Assembly: GCA_026545765.1 (NCBI GenBank)
Contig: JAIFAC010000207.1
Span: 82,282 to 146,281 of the forward strand
Source of the DNA: Plantago major
Taxonomy: Eukaryota > Streptophyta > Magnoliopsida > Lamiales > Plantaginaceae
Length of the DNA stretch: 64,000 bases
Direction of reading: 5' to 3'
A program made the translations under genes and the position numbers. This document shows positions 9,931 to 20,470 of the stretch, piece after piece. The notes beneath the pieces were generated by a model. That model was not told where the DNA came from. It saw nothing but the letters and a program-made list of their open reading frames with translations, and made no database searches. Positions within the stretch are counted from its first letter, which is position 1. Every line of letters begins with the position of its first letter.

Positions 9931-10250
9931 GGTTGGAAATTTCACCTGTGTGTAGGGAGGAGCAATTGCTCAATTGGTTAAGTCCCATGCCCAAGATCGC
10001 GTTATAGTCGAAGGTGCTATCTACTACCACAAAGAGGATAGTCCGGTCACTCTTGTGAAAGTGCCCATGGAGACTTGCAGTGGTATACTTCCAATGGGAC
10101 GATTTACGTAGCCTCCAAAACCTACTAATGAGGTATATACTCGTCCATATTGTATTTGCCTGATGCATTTGCTCAACAATCCTTTTGGATAGGACATTGG
10201 AGGAGCTTCTGTGTCGATTAGTACTTTGTGACTTTGTAAGTGGCAATCAC
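9930..10250 (-). pseudogene. A1 retroviral-type aspartic protease
   Basis: The minus strand reads KVLIDTE at about 10225, then after a frame change SSNVLSKRIVEQMH, then VVDSTFDYNAILGMG. These correspond to the catalytic Asp region and the C-terminal ILG element of retropepsins. The usual D-S/T-G reads D-T-E here, but a frameshift lies at the same spot, so the active-site triplet is uncertain. The A2 copy (51200-51510) has a Gly nearby. It would cut the Gag-Pol polyprotein. Confidence 0.65.
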
Positions 10251-10399
10251 TAGAGAAACAACCAAAGGGACATCGGGTCCTCGAGATCTCCTCCGCCAGA
10301 TGTTGGTGGGGATTTCGCTATCGTCAAAGGTGATCGATTTGTGCCTTTCAAGGTCAGTGGACCGTAAGTTCCACGTTGTTTCTTAAGTGTTGTGCGGTC

Positions 10400-12279
10400 C
10401 TTTCCCTTGCATTTCGCTATCTCCCCGTTGGTCCTCCTGCAATGGCGCTGATAACCCCAATCGTAAGGGAGGTTTTCATTTCGCCCTTCGTGGTACCCTT
10501 GATACCTTTGGGCTGACGAGGTGGGATTTCAGGAGGTGGTGGTAAAGATCCTCGGAGGTTCGTAACCACGCCTCTCTTCTTTGCTCATTCCTTCTATGCC
10601 CGAGGGCTCTTCTTCGCTGGTTCTTTCAACTTCCCACTTCTCACTAGTCTTTCAATTTCGCTTTAATTGGATGCAATCCTCGGATGACCTTTCGCTTGTG
10701 GAACCTACAGACTCTTTAGAGAATTTACTCTTCTTGCCCTTCGATGTGTTTAGGCCATTGATATCCAAGTCCTTCTCAACAATAGAAGCCAAGATGTCGG
10801 ATCTCGGCATTGAGTATGTATACTCGGCGTACCTTCCGGTGGAGTTCTTTCTCTATGGAATTCTTTTTTGTCCCTGAGATCTCTTTTTTGCTCGAACTTC
10901 CCTTGACGAGGAGGGAGTTCCTGTCGTACTTGTTCTTTTCCCTTCTTGAACCCTGCTCTTATCGGGACATTCCTTCCGTAATCTTCTCCATACAGGACTC
11001 CTTCGCAGATTTCTTCCAAGTAGTTTTCAGTGGTGATCTCCTCATTCGAAAGCTTCCTTCTAAGCTCATCATTATAAGTGTTGGCATATAGGTGTCGGAC
11101 CCGCTCTTTGATGCTATGAGGCTCACATTGTCAGACGTGAAGCGATCAAAGAAGGTTCCGAGGTCCTCATGCTCTTCCGGATTATGCTCGCCAGTGCTCA
11201 ACTCGACCTCTTCCTTCTTTTTGCTTTCTCAAACCTTTTCAAGAAAAGGGAGGCAACGTGATAGGATTTGATGGAACCATTAGGTAGTGAGGTCCACCAA
11301 TCCATTGCTTCTCCAAAGAGTGTGGTGGAAAAGTTGAGAGCTTTCATGTTATCGTTGAGACCATTGCTTTCCATCTTACTCTCGTATCTAGTAAGATGCC
11401 CTACAGGGCAAGTATCTCCATAGTAATGCTCAAGGTTTGGGATAACACCGCGGGCGCTTTTCTTTTTCGATTTCATCGCACGTAGGGTTGGGAGTTTTAA
11501 CTACCACCTTCTCATGTGCTTTGACCATCCTGTTCAAGGTGGCGATTTGTGTTTCCAAGGCCTTCTGTTGGAGGTAGATCTGCTCAGCTGTCAATCTTTC
11601 ACCAGTTCTGGGGTTATGGCTACATCTGGAGGGAGATCATCGATTGGAACAATCGGGGTGCTTTCTGCCATTTGATCTCTAAGCACTTGTTGTTGAGCTC
11701 CTCGCCGACTGGTTCCCACTTCGTCTACTCGCGGCACTTCTGGACTTCTTCCTCGTTGTTCATGAGAAGCAGCGGATCTCCTATTGAGAAGATGTCTCAG
11801 ATCTTCCGTTGAGCTTCTCCCCAGCCTTTGTTGGATTGGGTGCTCATTTCTTGATTGCGCAGTTCACTTGCCTTGGGATGGTGTGTGGGTGGGTGAGGAG
11901 AGGCTGGAGGTTGTTTGATCCAAAGCACCCTTGAATAGTGGTGAGTAAGAGGCCAAACTGATTCTCATTCATTCCGAATTCACTAGGACGAATGATCTGT
12001 CCATTCGGGAGGGTAAAGTTTCTACCTGGGGGAGGACCATGTGTTCCTGACGGAGGAACCTGTCCTTCGTCCCCAAGTGTCTGGACCTCATCGGTGGATT
12101 AGTGGCTCTTTCCCAGAAGAAAGACTAGCGGTGTGGCCATCGCTTGGATCATCTACTACTTCTCTTGTTAAGACTCTTGTTACTCCCCCTCTTCTAGTGG
12201 GAGGTCTCCCCCTTTGTCTTGGAGCAGGCGTACCAATGGCAGTGGCGTTGGTTCTGGCGGACCTTCTTGTTCTTGCCAT
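10400..12279 (-). pseudogene. gag: A1 gag
   Basis: The minus-strand ATG at 12279 lies about 30 bases past the primer-binding site and opens MARTRRSARTNATAIG, a basic N-terminus. The retrotransposon gag core is at 11480-11000 (WWTSLPNGSIKSYHVASLFLKRF, then EDLGTFFDRF). Near 10710-10660 a zinc-knuckle-like C-x2-H-x4-GH-x-C arrangement is split by a frame change and followed by a basic EIERLVRSGKLKE stretch. Gag forms the particle. The frames are broken at least four times. Confidence 0.8.
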
Positions 12280-12309
12280 TGCTGAAGAGAACGGGACTTT
12301 TTGTAAAGT

Positions 12310-12327
12310 TTCCCACAGACGGCGCCA
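12310..12327 (-). promoter_or_regulatory. A1 primer-binding site
   Basis: On the minus strand TGGCGCCGTCTGTGGGAA starts three bases inside the 5' LTR. The first nine bases fit the 3' end of a plant tRNA-Asp; beyond that the match weakens, so the tRNA assignment is tentative. Confidence 0.75.
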
Positions 12328-12330
12328 AAA

Positions 12331-13276
12331 TGTTGAGGGTTTAACTCCCCAACTACTTAGATTTATTTAACTCTTCGAAATGGTGCCCAAGGTAAGGATC
12401 TCCTCGCTAGGTGAGAACCAAAGCGTGGGAACCAATGACCATACTCCTGAGACCGCACACTTGAGTGGGGGGATGCCGGTTTGCTAAGTGTCAAACCGGG
12501 ATGAGACTTTACTTGAGAGTGACTGAGGATCAACTCTGTATAATGCTCGTGATGTGACTAGCGAGATGACTTGTTCGAAGTGACTTACTTGAGGTTCCTT
12601 GATTATTGGGATATGTGCCTTATTTATAGGCTATCATCAAAATGGAAGGCCTTGCTAGGATTGCGCCATGTGTACGGCTAGGATTGAGCCACCAATGCTA
12701 AGATGAAGCCCATAGCCCAATAATGAAGCTTTAGCCCATGCCATCTTGGGCTTTAGGGGTAGTTTGGCCATTATTGGGAGAGTTCTTGAGGATGTGACAG
12801 AGTCTGCCGAGGTCCCAAGTTTGGAGAGGTCGGTCCGGATGTCTGATCCGGACAGTACCTGGTTGTTAACTGAGGAAGTTCTCCTGTGTGTCCAACTCTT
12901 CCGATTCGGAGCTCCTGGGTTCGGACATCTCACTCTTTGGTGCCCACTTGCTTGGTAGCCTTATAAGATGGTCATGCTGGATCCGAGTTGGCATCCGTAT
13001 CGGAGTCCTTGGGTCGGAGAGGGTGCTGACTTAGCACCATGCTCCTTTCCCGGGGAGGCTCGGACCAAGGTGGGTCGGACCTATGGTTCCGGGTCGGGCC
13101 TTGCAGGTCCGAATCCTTTGTCCCTTTTTTTTAGGGTGGGTCGGACCATAGATGGTCTGCCCGGATCGGACCAATGGCTCGGGCCTAAGTGCCTCGGATC
13201 CATTGGATGACTTGGGATGTCTTAGGATTCGCTCCTAGGTCCTTTATGACGGATTGGACATATTTCCGTATCAACA
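12331..13276 (-). repeat. A1 5' LTR (946 bp)
   Basis: It is bounded on the plus strand by TGTTGAGG and ATCAACA, giving TG...CA termini on either strand. It aligns along its length with both A2 LTRs. A TATA box lies on the minus strand at 12630-12621 (CCTATAAATA). The inner border is set by the primer-binding site and the outer border by the abrupt switch to element B pol codons. Confidence 0.88.
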
Positions 13277-14040
13277 CGCTGAAGTGGAACGACTCCTAAA
13301 AGCAGGGCACATTGAAGAAGTCCGTTACTCTGACTGGGTGTGCAACGTGGTCCTGGTAGAGAAATCACCAGGCAAGTGGTGAATGTGCAATGACTTCACT
13401 AGATTGAACAAGTCCTGCCCAAAGGATCCGTACCCTTTGTCGAGAATAGATCAGTTTGTTGACTCCACGTCCGGATGTGCATTGTTGAGTTTCATGGCCG
13501 CATACCAAGGTTTTTACCAAATTCGGATGGCCAAAAAATACATCAAGAAAACAGCTCTCTTTGCTTCCCGGGGGGGGGGGGGTATACTGCTTCAAGGTAA
13601 TGCCCTTCGGATTGAAAAACGCGGGAGCCACCTACCAGCGTCTTGTGAATCAAATGTTCAAGGAAGAGATTGGGAAAACCATGGAAGTGTACTTGGACGA
13701 CATGCTCGTCAAGAGAAAAACTGAAGAGCAACATGTGCAACATTTGAACAAGTGCTTCGCTATCCTTAGGAATTACGGAATGAAATTGAATCCGGAAAAA
13801 TGCACGTTCGAAGTAAAAGGAGGGAAGTTCCTCGGATACATGGTTACTGAGAGAGGGATAAGCGCAAACCCTGAGAAGATCAAGGCAATCCTAGATTTGC
13901 CGCAACCAAAAACCCTCAATGAGGTACAAAGAACTCATAGGACGTCGATGTCCTTAAGTCGTTTCATTTCACGATCTGCGGAGAAAAATCTCCGTTCTTC
14001 AAAATCCTCCGGAAGGAGAGAGCTTGAGTGGACCATGTAA
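13277..14040 (+). pseudogene. Element B reverse transcriptase (5' truncated)
   Basis: The frame runs from the insertion border through RYSDWVCNVVLVEKSPGKW to a stop at 13380-13382 (TGA where CGA is expected), then FTRLNKSCPKDPYPLSRID and YQGFYQIRM. A G12 run at about 13569-13580 shifts the frame. After it come FKVMPFGLKNAGATYQ, catalytic YLDD (13690-13701), KLNPEKCTFEVKGGKFLGY and ISANPEKIKAILDLPQP. The catalytic residues are intact but the frame is broken twice and ends at a stop near 14038. Confidence 0.9.
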
Positions 14041-14560
14041 TGTTTTGAGGCTTTCGAGAAATTGAAAAAGTACCTCCATTCCCCTCCACTGCTCTCCAAA
14101 CCCATCGAGGGAGAACCACTCTACCTCTACCTAGCTATCACGGAAGAGGCAATGAGTTCCGTGTTAGTACGGATTCAGGCTAATGATCACCTTCCAATCT
14201 ACTATCTTAGCAAAGCCCTTGCTGGGGTGGAGACAAGATACGTGAAGATTGAAAAACTTGCATATGCTTTGGTTTACACCGCAAGGCGGTTAGAACCCTA
14301 CTTCAAGTCTCATAAAGTTGTGGTACTAACTGCGGAACCTTTGAAACAGGTCCTGGGAAAGCCCGATCAGTCTGGACGACTCTCTAAGTGGGCGATCGAG
14401 CTGAGCGAATACGACATTTTCTATCAGGCTCCGTCAGCTAAGAAAGCTCAAGTCCTTGCCGATTTCTTAGCGGAATATCCTGAGGCAGATTCAGAGAAAG
14501 TCCCTGACAAACCGGCATTCGAATGCTTGATCGCCAAGCAGGTTGTCCGGAAGCCAGTTC
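14041..14560 (+). pseudogene. Element B Gypsy-type RNase H, degenerate
   Basis: LYLYLAITEEAMSSVLVRI, IYYLSKALAGVE, KIEKLAYALVYTARRLEPYF, PDQSGRLSKWAIELSEYDI and AQVLADFLAEYP follow RT in one frame that opens at 14062. As in A1, the first catalytic Asp position reads LAIT. The domain is joined in frame to the downstream second RNase H, forming a 381-codon open stretch (14062-15207), the best-preserved coding segment of the Tat elements here. Confidence 0.85.
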
Positions 14561-14739
14561 CGCCGAAGTTCAACCCAGCAAACCTCGAAGATGCTCAATT
14601 CATCAATCAGTCTCTACCTGCATCTTATGAGGAAACTTGGGTCAACCAAATGTTCCTTCTTGACGAAATGGCAATCAGATCCGGTACTAACAACTCCAGA
14701 CCAGAAAGCAAGGAAACAGAGGAACAAAAGTTGGAACCT

Positions 14740-15207
14740 CGGGAGCTTACAGGAGATCTCCAAGCCGAAAAATGTCCTTCTGATGTCTGGACATTGGAAG
14801 TGGATGGTTCCTCCACTGGAAGAGTCGGAGGGATTGGAATCTTCTTTAAGAGCCCCGATGGCGCGGAACTTGACTACGCGATATCCATGGAGTTCAAAGT
14901 TACCAACAATGAGGCTGAGTATGAAGCATTGATAGTCGGACTGCGACTGGCGAAATCCCTGCAAGTTCGGAAGCTCAAAGCTTTCACGGACTCCCAGCTC
15001 GTGGAAGCTCAATTTTCAGGTTCTTTTGCCACAAAAGGTCCTTCGATGATCAAGTATCTCGAGCTACTCAAACAGGAAGCCGGTCATTTTGAGGAGTTTA
15101 CTCTAGAAAAGTTTGTGAGCGGAATGAAAGAGCGGATGCCACGGCAAAATCTGGCGTCCATAGCAAGACCTGGACACAAGGAGAGTGATTTTGCTCACTG
15201 TTACTGA
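14740..15207 (+). pseudogene. Element B second RNase H domain (aRNH type)
   Basis: This continues in frame from the Gypsy RNase H. VWTLEVDGSSTGRVGG carries the first Asp, VTNNEAEYEALIVGL the Glu, and KAFTDSQLVEAQF the next Asp, so all three expected acidic residues are present in one frame. The end (FVSGMKERMPRQNLASIA) is out of frame relative to A1's FHREWNEKADALSKYASA, showing a frameshift near 15115. Confidence 0.85.
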
Positions 15208-15400
15208 CTCATCCGTCATGAGTCTCAATTCAGCCGTCATGATAACTGACGCAGACAGAAATTGGATGACTGACATCTAGAACTATCTCAAGGACGGATC
15301 TCTGCCAGCTGATCCGAATGAATCGAGGAGCGTGCAATGTAGGGCAAACAGGTACTTTATACTGGGGGAAGATTTGTACAAGAGATCATTTTCCGGGACC
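15208..15400 (+). pseudogene. Element B integrase leader, cut by deletion
   Basis: Broken-frame codons match A1's pre-integrase text (NWMTDI, then YLKDGSLPADPNES, then CRANRYFILGEDLYKRSFSGT). The similarity stops at about 15395 with GGACCGTTC. All of the zinc-binding and catalytic core of integrase is missing, and sequence on the other side belongs to the antisense-gene region. Confidence 0.75.
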
Positions 15401-15494
15401 GTTCAGCCCCATTTTTGTACTTCATCTCGGACCGTTCGTTTTTTGGGATGCGTAATTCTTCTAGAAGGAGGAAGGTGAAACAGTGAAACAGTCT

Positions 15495-16761
15495 TTATTG
15501 CTGCGTCTTTTCATCTTCCCAGTCGTCGGATTTGTGAAACAGTGAAACAGGGTTGATCATTTGCCAGGACCGTTCGCATATGCTCAGGAACTTTATCGGC
15601 AGCCCCCATTGTTCTCGCTGCCTCTCGGACGTCCCAGGTTTCAGGGCCATCCGCACAAAAATGTACTTGTCCCACCATTTCGATCCCAAAGATGAAATGG
15701 AGTCCGAGATGAAGTTGTAAGGTTTTCTATTTACAAAAGTATAGAAAAGGGGATTCCCCGGACTGAAGGAAACATGAAAGAGCTGCCTAAAGTTTTCAAA
15801 ATTCACTGGCTGCCCTTTCTTCTTACAAAAGATCACGAAGCAAATGAGGTTACCCAAGGACTTTGGGATAACCTAACTCGGACCAATCCCAATGTGGTTC
15901 AGAATGTGCTTCAGATCCGGTGCAATGGGGATCTTCCATCCACAGGCAAAAGCTACTCGTGCACGCACATGTACCCGGTGGGCGGGTTGTAAAATGCATG
16001 TCCGGGCTCGGGAACCATGATTTCTACGGACTCAGGGATCTCCCACTTCCGCCTCCATTCAGGAATGTCATCCGCCTTAACCTTTGACGGACATGTAGGA
16101 AGAAGTCCGTCCGTATTCAGCTCTCCAAATTCATCCGCTATCACAACAGCGGACGCAGGACGGGGAAATTTGATTCTTGCAGCCTTCGCGCCACGTCCCT
16201 CAACTAATGGAATGTTGGATGGAACAGACGCAGCAGGATGTAATGCGATCCGACGACCAGTGCATCTAGGGGGACGAGCGACGGGAGAACCTTCTTCTCC
16301 TTCCTCCTCCTCCTCGTCTACTTCTTCTTCACCATCTTCCTCCTCCTCTTCGCACCTTCGGGTCTCCCGGACGTACTCGGGTTGGACGGACCCGTTTCCG
16401 CCACAACATGGTCCTCCACACCATCCTCGAACATCTCGACCTCGTCGGCCTCCCGACCGCTGTCGCCTTCCCGCTCTACATGCAGTTCATTCAGATCCCC
16501 GGATGTTCCAACAGCACCTATAGTCTGAGATTGGACTAGTGGCCTAGTCCTAGCATGATCACCCCGACCCGCTGCAACGTTGGCCTGTGCTTCCGCCGCA
16601 TCATGGACTCCTTGCCCAACATCAGAGTCCCTGGACGACGCAAGGTCCACGACCAGGAAATCTCCCACGGACAAGGTCAAACCCACGGACCCAGTCCCTA
16701 AGTCTACTGCATCATTGTAGCCTTGTGCCTCGTGCTGGTTTTGACTATCGCTCCCGGACAT
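15495..16761 (-). pseudogene. Element B antisense gene (Tat aORF), 3' truncated
   Basis: It is read on the minus strand, opposite to B's pol. The ATG at 16761 directly follows CCTAG/G, as in A1, and opens MSGSDSQNQHEAQGYND, close to A1's MSESDSQNRSEAEGYDS. An acidic Glu/Asp-rich segment follows (to 16318). Near 16144 a frame with DGLLPTCPSKVKADD, WEIPESVEIMVPEPGHAFYNPP matches A1's Transposase_28-like domain. From 15857 MGNLICFVIFCKKKGQPVNF and WWDKYIFVRMALKPGTSE continue it. The C-terminal basic and coiled-coil parts are lost at the deletion. At least two frame breaks are present. Confidence 0.72.
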
Positions 16762-16762
16762 C

Positions 16763-17272
16763 CTAGGCGAAGAAGCGAGTCAGAAACGATAGTAGTGATT
16801 GTCCGAGAGTTCATTTAGATGTCTTATTAAGTCAAAGCGATCCGGCGAAGTTCTACTTCACCAGGATTGTCTACATGAAGTATAGTCTCAACACTAGTGG
16901 CACTAACCATGGCACACAGAGACGTGCCATCGGCACTATCATCTACCCTACCCGGCACGCTAACAGGGACAATTTACGGAAGGCTGTGTGCCGATTGGCA
17001 CCAACACATTACCAAATAAGCGTGCATAATCAAATTTTGGTTACAGTAGGCATGACACGCGAGATAAATCAATAGGATACTGATAAGAAAACTGGCACGC
17101 GACAGTATAAAGGAGAAGTGTTTCGACTAAGTACGCTGCTAAATCCTATCACTCGCAACATCGGCAAATACAGACTCGACAATTTCATATTCGAACAGGG
17201 CAAAGACATACGAGCAGGTAGTAAGCATATCGCGAAAAGGAGAGAACTTAGGAGGAGTGAAGACGTACTTAC
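16763..17272 (-). other. 5' UTR intron of the element B antisense gene
   Basis: On the minus strand the donor is GTCAA/GTAAGTACG at 17272 and the acceptor CGCCTAG/G ends at 16763, one base before the ATG. Position and borders match the A1, A2 and D introns, but the length is about 510 nt. Confidence 0.5.
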
Positions 17273-17465
17273 TTGACAAAGTTGACTAGACAAATTTGAA
17301 TGGACGACTGAGCCTTGCTACCTCTACGAGGGTACGGATTCGGAGAAGAAATTTCAAAATTCTGCGAGTTTTACTTGCTTGGATGGGTCTTCAATTGCTC
17401 GGATTGCTTTGTGATTGCTCTGAGTTTCGATGTTGCTAAAAGTGTGAAAGTGACTAATAAGCTGA

Positions 17466-17475
17466 CTATTTACAA
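17466..17475 (-). promoter_or_regulatory. TATA-like box of the element B antisense gene
   Basis: TTGTAAATAG on the minus strand sits about 200 bases before the intron donor, in the context CCTTGTAAATAGTCA. D has CCTTATAAATAGTCA at the same relative place. One substitution weakens the box. Confidence 0.45.
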
Positions 17476-18072
17476 GGGGAATTTAGGGAAAGCCAAGAGT
17501 CACATCACTTGGATTTGAATCCCAGCCGTTGATCCTCTCCAATCCAAAGGCTGTGCCGGTTCGCAATTGGATGGCTGTCAGTACGTCGCATTTCATGCTT
17601 AACAGACGCGTCGCGTCAATTGGGCTTAGAACCCCAACCGTTAATATCGTATCGATCCAACGGTCGCATCACTTTGCCCGGGATCTTTCCCCTGTGGGCC
17701 GGACAGACAACTTATTAGGCCTCTTTGCTTTACGGATCGGCCCAGAGGACCAGTTCACATAATCGGTCCAACGGATAGCTTCCCATACACTCTTCCACAG
17801 AGGGCTACGTCAGATACTAACCGTACTCGGATCTATATATCTCGGATACAAATACCTTTTCCATCTACAGTCCGAGCTATTACGTAACTCGGACTATAGA
17901 AGAAAGGGGGGGGGGAGAGATATATCGAATTCCTAAGAACACGGATGACGGATCTCAACAAAAAGGATTTTTTCCTTTTGTTTAACGATTCGGATACGCT
18001 CCACAACACACTTGTTCTTTTCATAGTTACCAACTATCTTCTACTAAGATACTTGGAAACTAGGGAGACATA
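17476..18072. other. Element B 3' untranslated region
   Basis: Non-coding. It contains an internal purine tract on the plus strand (GAAAGGGGGGGGGAGAGA at about 17899-17916) and ends with ACTTGGAAACTAGGGAGACATA, the polypurine tract next to the 3' LTR. Short frames here are not conserved. Confidence 0.6.
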
Positions 18073-18941
18073 TGTTGATACAGACATGTGTCCAATCCGT
18101 TAAGGGCGCCATAGAGCGTGTCCTAGAGCGCATCACGGCTTAAATAGCCAATTCAGTATTGGTCCGACCTCACATGGTCCGTCCTAAGTGAATCAACCAG
18201 TACGCTAAAGTCACTACACCCTCACAGCTAGTCCGAGCTAGCTGGGAAAAGGACTTCTAAATACGTCAGTACACAAATGCCAAACGGACCGGACGAGAGA
18301 ATCTCGGACGCCACCATCACATTAAGACCAAACGTATAACAGAACCACTGAGATACTTCCGTGAGACTCTTGGCTCGGGCATCCAGAGTTACCCAAGGGC
18401 AGATCAACCAAGCGGGCAGATCATCAGAGGGACTAACACGGACCCAACAGGCGGAACAGTACTCAAGTAGGGAAAAGGTCCAAACTACCCTCCCAGGCCC
18501 ATTGATTAGTATTGGATTACTGTTCACTAATGGGCCATGGGTCAAAGGTGGCATTGGTGTCCAAATCTGAAGCGTACACTTGGCATCATCTTGTGAGCCA
18601 CCTCACAAGCATATGATAACTATAAATATAGCACAAGGTCCAAGACCTTAGAGAAGAGGCAAGATCAATGTGGGAATCCCTAAGTCAATTCCCAAGTGTT
18701 ATCATAATACCTCATAACTATTACATTGAGAGCTTCTAACTCTCTCTTGAGTAAAGTCTCTTACCGGATTGACATATGCAATCCGGGTAACCCATTCTAA
18801 CACCCCCCCCCCCCCCACTTAGTCCTTTCAGTGCATGCAGCTCGGACCGATTACCGTCGGACCTCAAGTACGAGGCGGGCCTTAGGTTAGGTTGCTTGTA
18901 ATAGTTTGGTTAGTTAGTGTTCGAGGTTTTACTCCTCAACA
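18073..18941 (+). repeat. Element B 3' LTR (869 bp)
   Basis: It starts TGTTGATAC after the polypurine tract and ends CTCCTCAACA. A TATA box is at 18621-18630 (TATAAATATA). A C-rich homopolymer run occurs at about 18803-18817. The other LTR is outside the window, so the length rests on the termini and on similarity to the A LTR ends. Confidence 0.8.
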
Positions 18942-19367
18942 AAAATCTTCTTTGCGAATGATCTACAAATAAAAATTTTGTCTCAATTTAACACCACTCT
19001 AATCCATTATTTTGTATCAATCTATTTGTTTATCACGTTATTCCTTATTAATATAATATTGTCTCTATTGGAAAGTATTACCCACCATACGGCTATTGTT
19101 GTATTAATATCCTTTTATGTCCATTTAACACCCTCCAAACAACTTTATAATTATTAAAAGTAATAATATAACCAAACTTTAGGCGCGTGGAGGAATGTCA
19201 ATTGGTTCTCAATTTTAATTTATACAGTACAAAACTATCTAAATCTGTGAGAATAACCAATCTCACACCACAACGCATGATACACACTCAAAGCATCTCT
19301 CTCTCCTTCTACTTCATGTCCTTTTTCCCAAATCAATTCTCCATCTCAACATTGCTTCAACGAATTT
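18942..19367. other. AT-rich flank between element B and the pararetrovirus
   Basis: This is 426 bases of AT-rich DNA with no supportable coding sequence and no repeat I can match elsewhere in the window. It is probably the host or older-repeat target shared by element B and the viral integration. Confidence 0.5.
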
Positions 19368-19414
19368 AATATATATATATATGTATATACATATATATAT
19401 ATATATGTATATAC

Positions 19415-19445
<31 letters not shown>

Positions 19446-19453
19446 CATATATA
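19368..19453. repeat. TA-dinucleotide microsatellite at left border of the viral block
   Basis: About 85 bases of TATATA with interspersed TATATG/TATACA lie immediately before the first viral codons. Reading frames here encode only Tyr-Ile repeats and are not genes. Confidence 0.9.
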
Positions 19454-20470
19454 TCAAGTTGGGAAAATGGGCTGATAAACCAACCCAACGTATGTACTAT
19501 TATAGGAGACCTTCTCCTATAGATACCTTGCATGAAGAGCAAGAGTACATACTAAATAACAGTTACAATGGTAAAAACATCTATGAATGGAATTTAGATG
19601 CTTATCTTTGATAAGCGATTTATAATATGATTCATAGGATGCTTATGTATTCCACTATTTGTAAAACAAATGGAAACACTGATAAAAATGTTGCAAAAAT
19701 GATTGTTGCTGGTTTTACAGGACAATTAAAAGGTTGGTGGGATAATTATCTTTCACCAGAAGGGAAAAATCATATTTTTGATACTGTAAAACAAGAGGAT
19801 GGTAGTACTATAGAAAATGCAGTCTATACTCTTGTTGTTACTATTGAACATTTCAGGAAGATATTCCGATAATGTGAAAATATTGACATTTTACAAAACT
19901 TAAGATGTAAAACTTTAACTGATTTTCGTTGGTATAAAGATACCTTTTTAAATAGGGTAATGGAATTACCTGAATGTAATAGTTCTCATTGGAAATCAAA
20001 GTTCATTGATGGACTTCCTGCATTATTTGCATAAAGGGTTAGGAAAAATCTTAGAAAAGATAAAGTCTCTATCCCTTATGAAAATTATACTTATGGCAAG
20101 TTAATTGGAACTTGTATTCAAGAAGGTTTAGCCTTATGTAATGAGATTAAATTAAATCAACAAATTAAAAGATGAACTTGAAAGAAAAAGCCCGATTGGG
20201 GATTACGTGATCAATTTGGGATGGATGTTCCATCCACTTCTAAACCTCATAAGTCGGAAAAGAAGTCGACTTATAAACCAAAAAAGAAGAGACATTACTC
20301 TCCTCGAAAATTAGAAATCCGTAAACAAAGAAGAGAAGATAGAGAACAAAGAAAAGCGGATTGAAAGAAACTAATAGTTTGCGAGCTTGTGGAAAACTTG
20401 GTTATTTTGCAACACAATGTTGGACCAAGAGAAAATTAAGCAGTTAAAAGGCGATAATGATTTGAAAGAA
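19454..20470 (+). pseudogene. Viral coat-protein-like region, plus copy
   Basis: The first part has a YYYRRPSP segment and IYEWNLDAYL. The second has the conserved core FTGQLKGWWDNYL. A third has KFIDGLPALFA and a Lys/Arg-rich stretch (KKRHYSPRKLEIRKQRREDREQRK). Near 20375-20415 a zinc-knuckle remnant reads ACGKLGYFATQCW: the first Cys is not seen and His is replaced by Tyr. Stops and frame changes occur near 19612, 19873, 20032 and 20175. The N-terminal movement region that should precede it is absent, because the copy starts at the TA repeat. Confidence 0.7.

Larger units (their letters stand above)
1..13276 (-). mobile_element. Element A1: Tat-lineage Ty3/Gypsy LTR retrotransposon, left end outside window
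   Basis: Read on the minus strand the order is 5' LTR (12331-13276), primer-binding site, gag, protease, RT, RNase H, second RNase H, integrase, a long spacer carrying an opposite-strand gene, a purine-rich tract, and the 3' LTR, of which only 16 bases are in the window. Two RNase H domains plus an antisense extra gene between pol and the 3' LTR are hallmarks of the Tat lineage. At 13276/13277 the sequence passes directly into plus-strand RT codons of element B, so A1 is nested in B. Its target duplication cannot be checked because the left flank is missing. Several frameshifts make it non-autonomous as written. Confidence 0.9.
13277..18941 (+). mobile_element. Element B: plus-strand Tat retrotransposon, 3' part, with integrase deleted
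   Basis: From 13277 plus-strand RT codons start in mid-gene (AEVERLLKAGHIEEV), so the 5' LTR, gag, protease and start of RT lie left of the inserted A1, outside the window. RT, RNase H and second RNase H follow to 15207, then a deletion junction near 15395, an antisense-gene remnant on the minus strand, the spacer, and the 3' LTR at 18073-18941. B is related to A1 but clearly a different family: the coding regions align well and the LTRs only at short motifs. Confidence 0.85.

Noticed and set aside
16017-16523. 168-codon plus-strand Ser-rich frame.
   Set aside because: It is the reverse of the acidic low-complexity part of the element B antisense gene, which has conserved start and splice signals on the minus strand.
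19381-19470. Tyr/Ile repeat peptide start as part of a gene.
   Set aside because: It is translation of the TA microsatellite. Recognisable viral codons start only after it.
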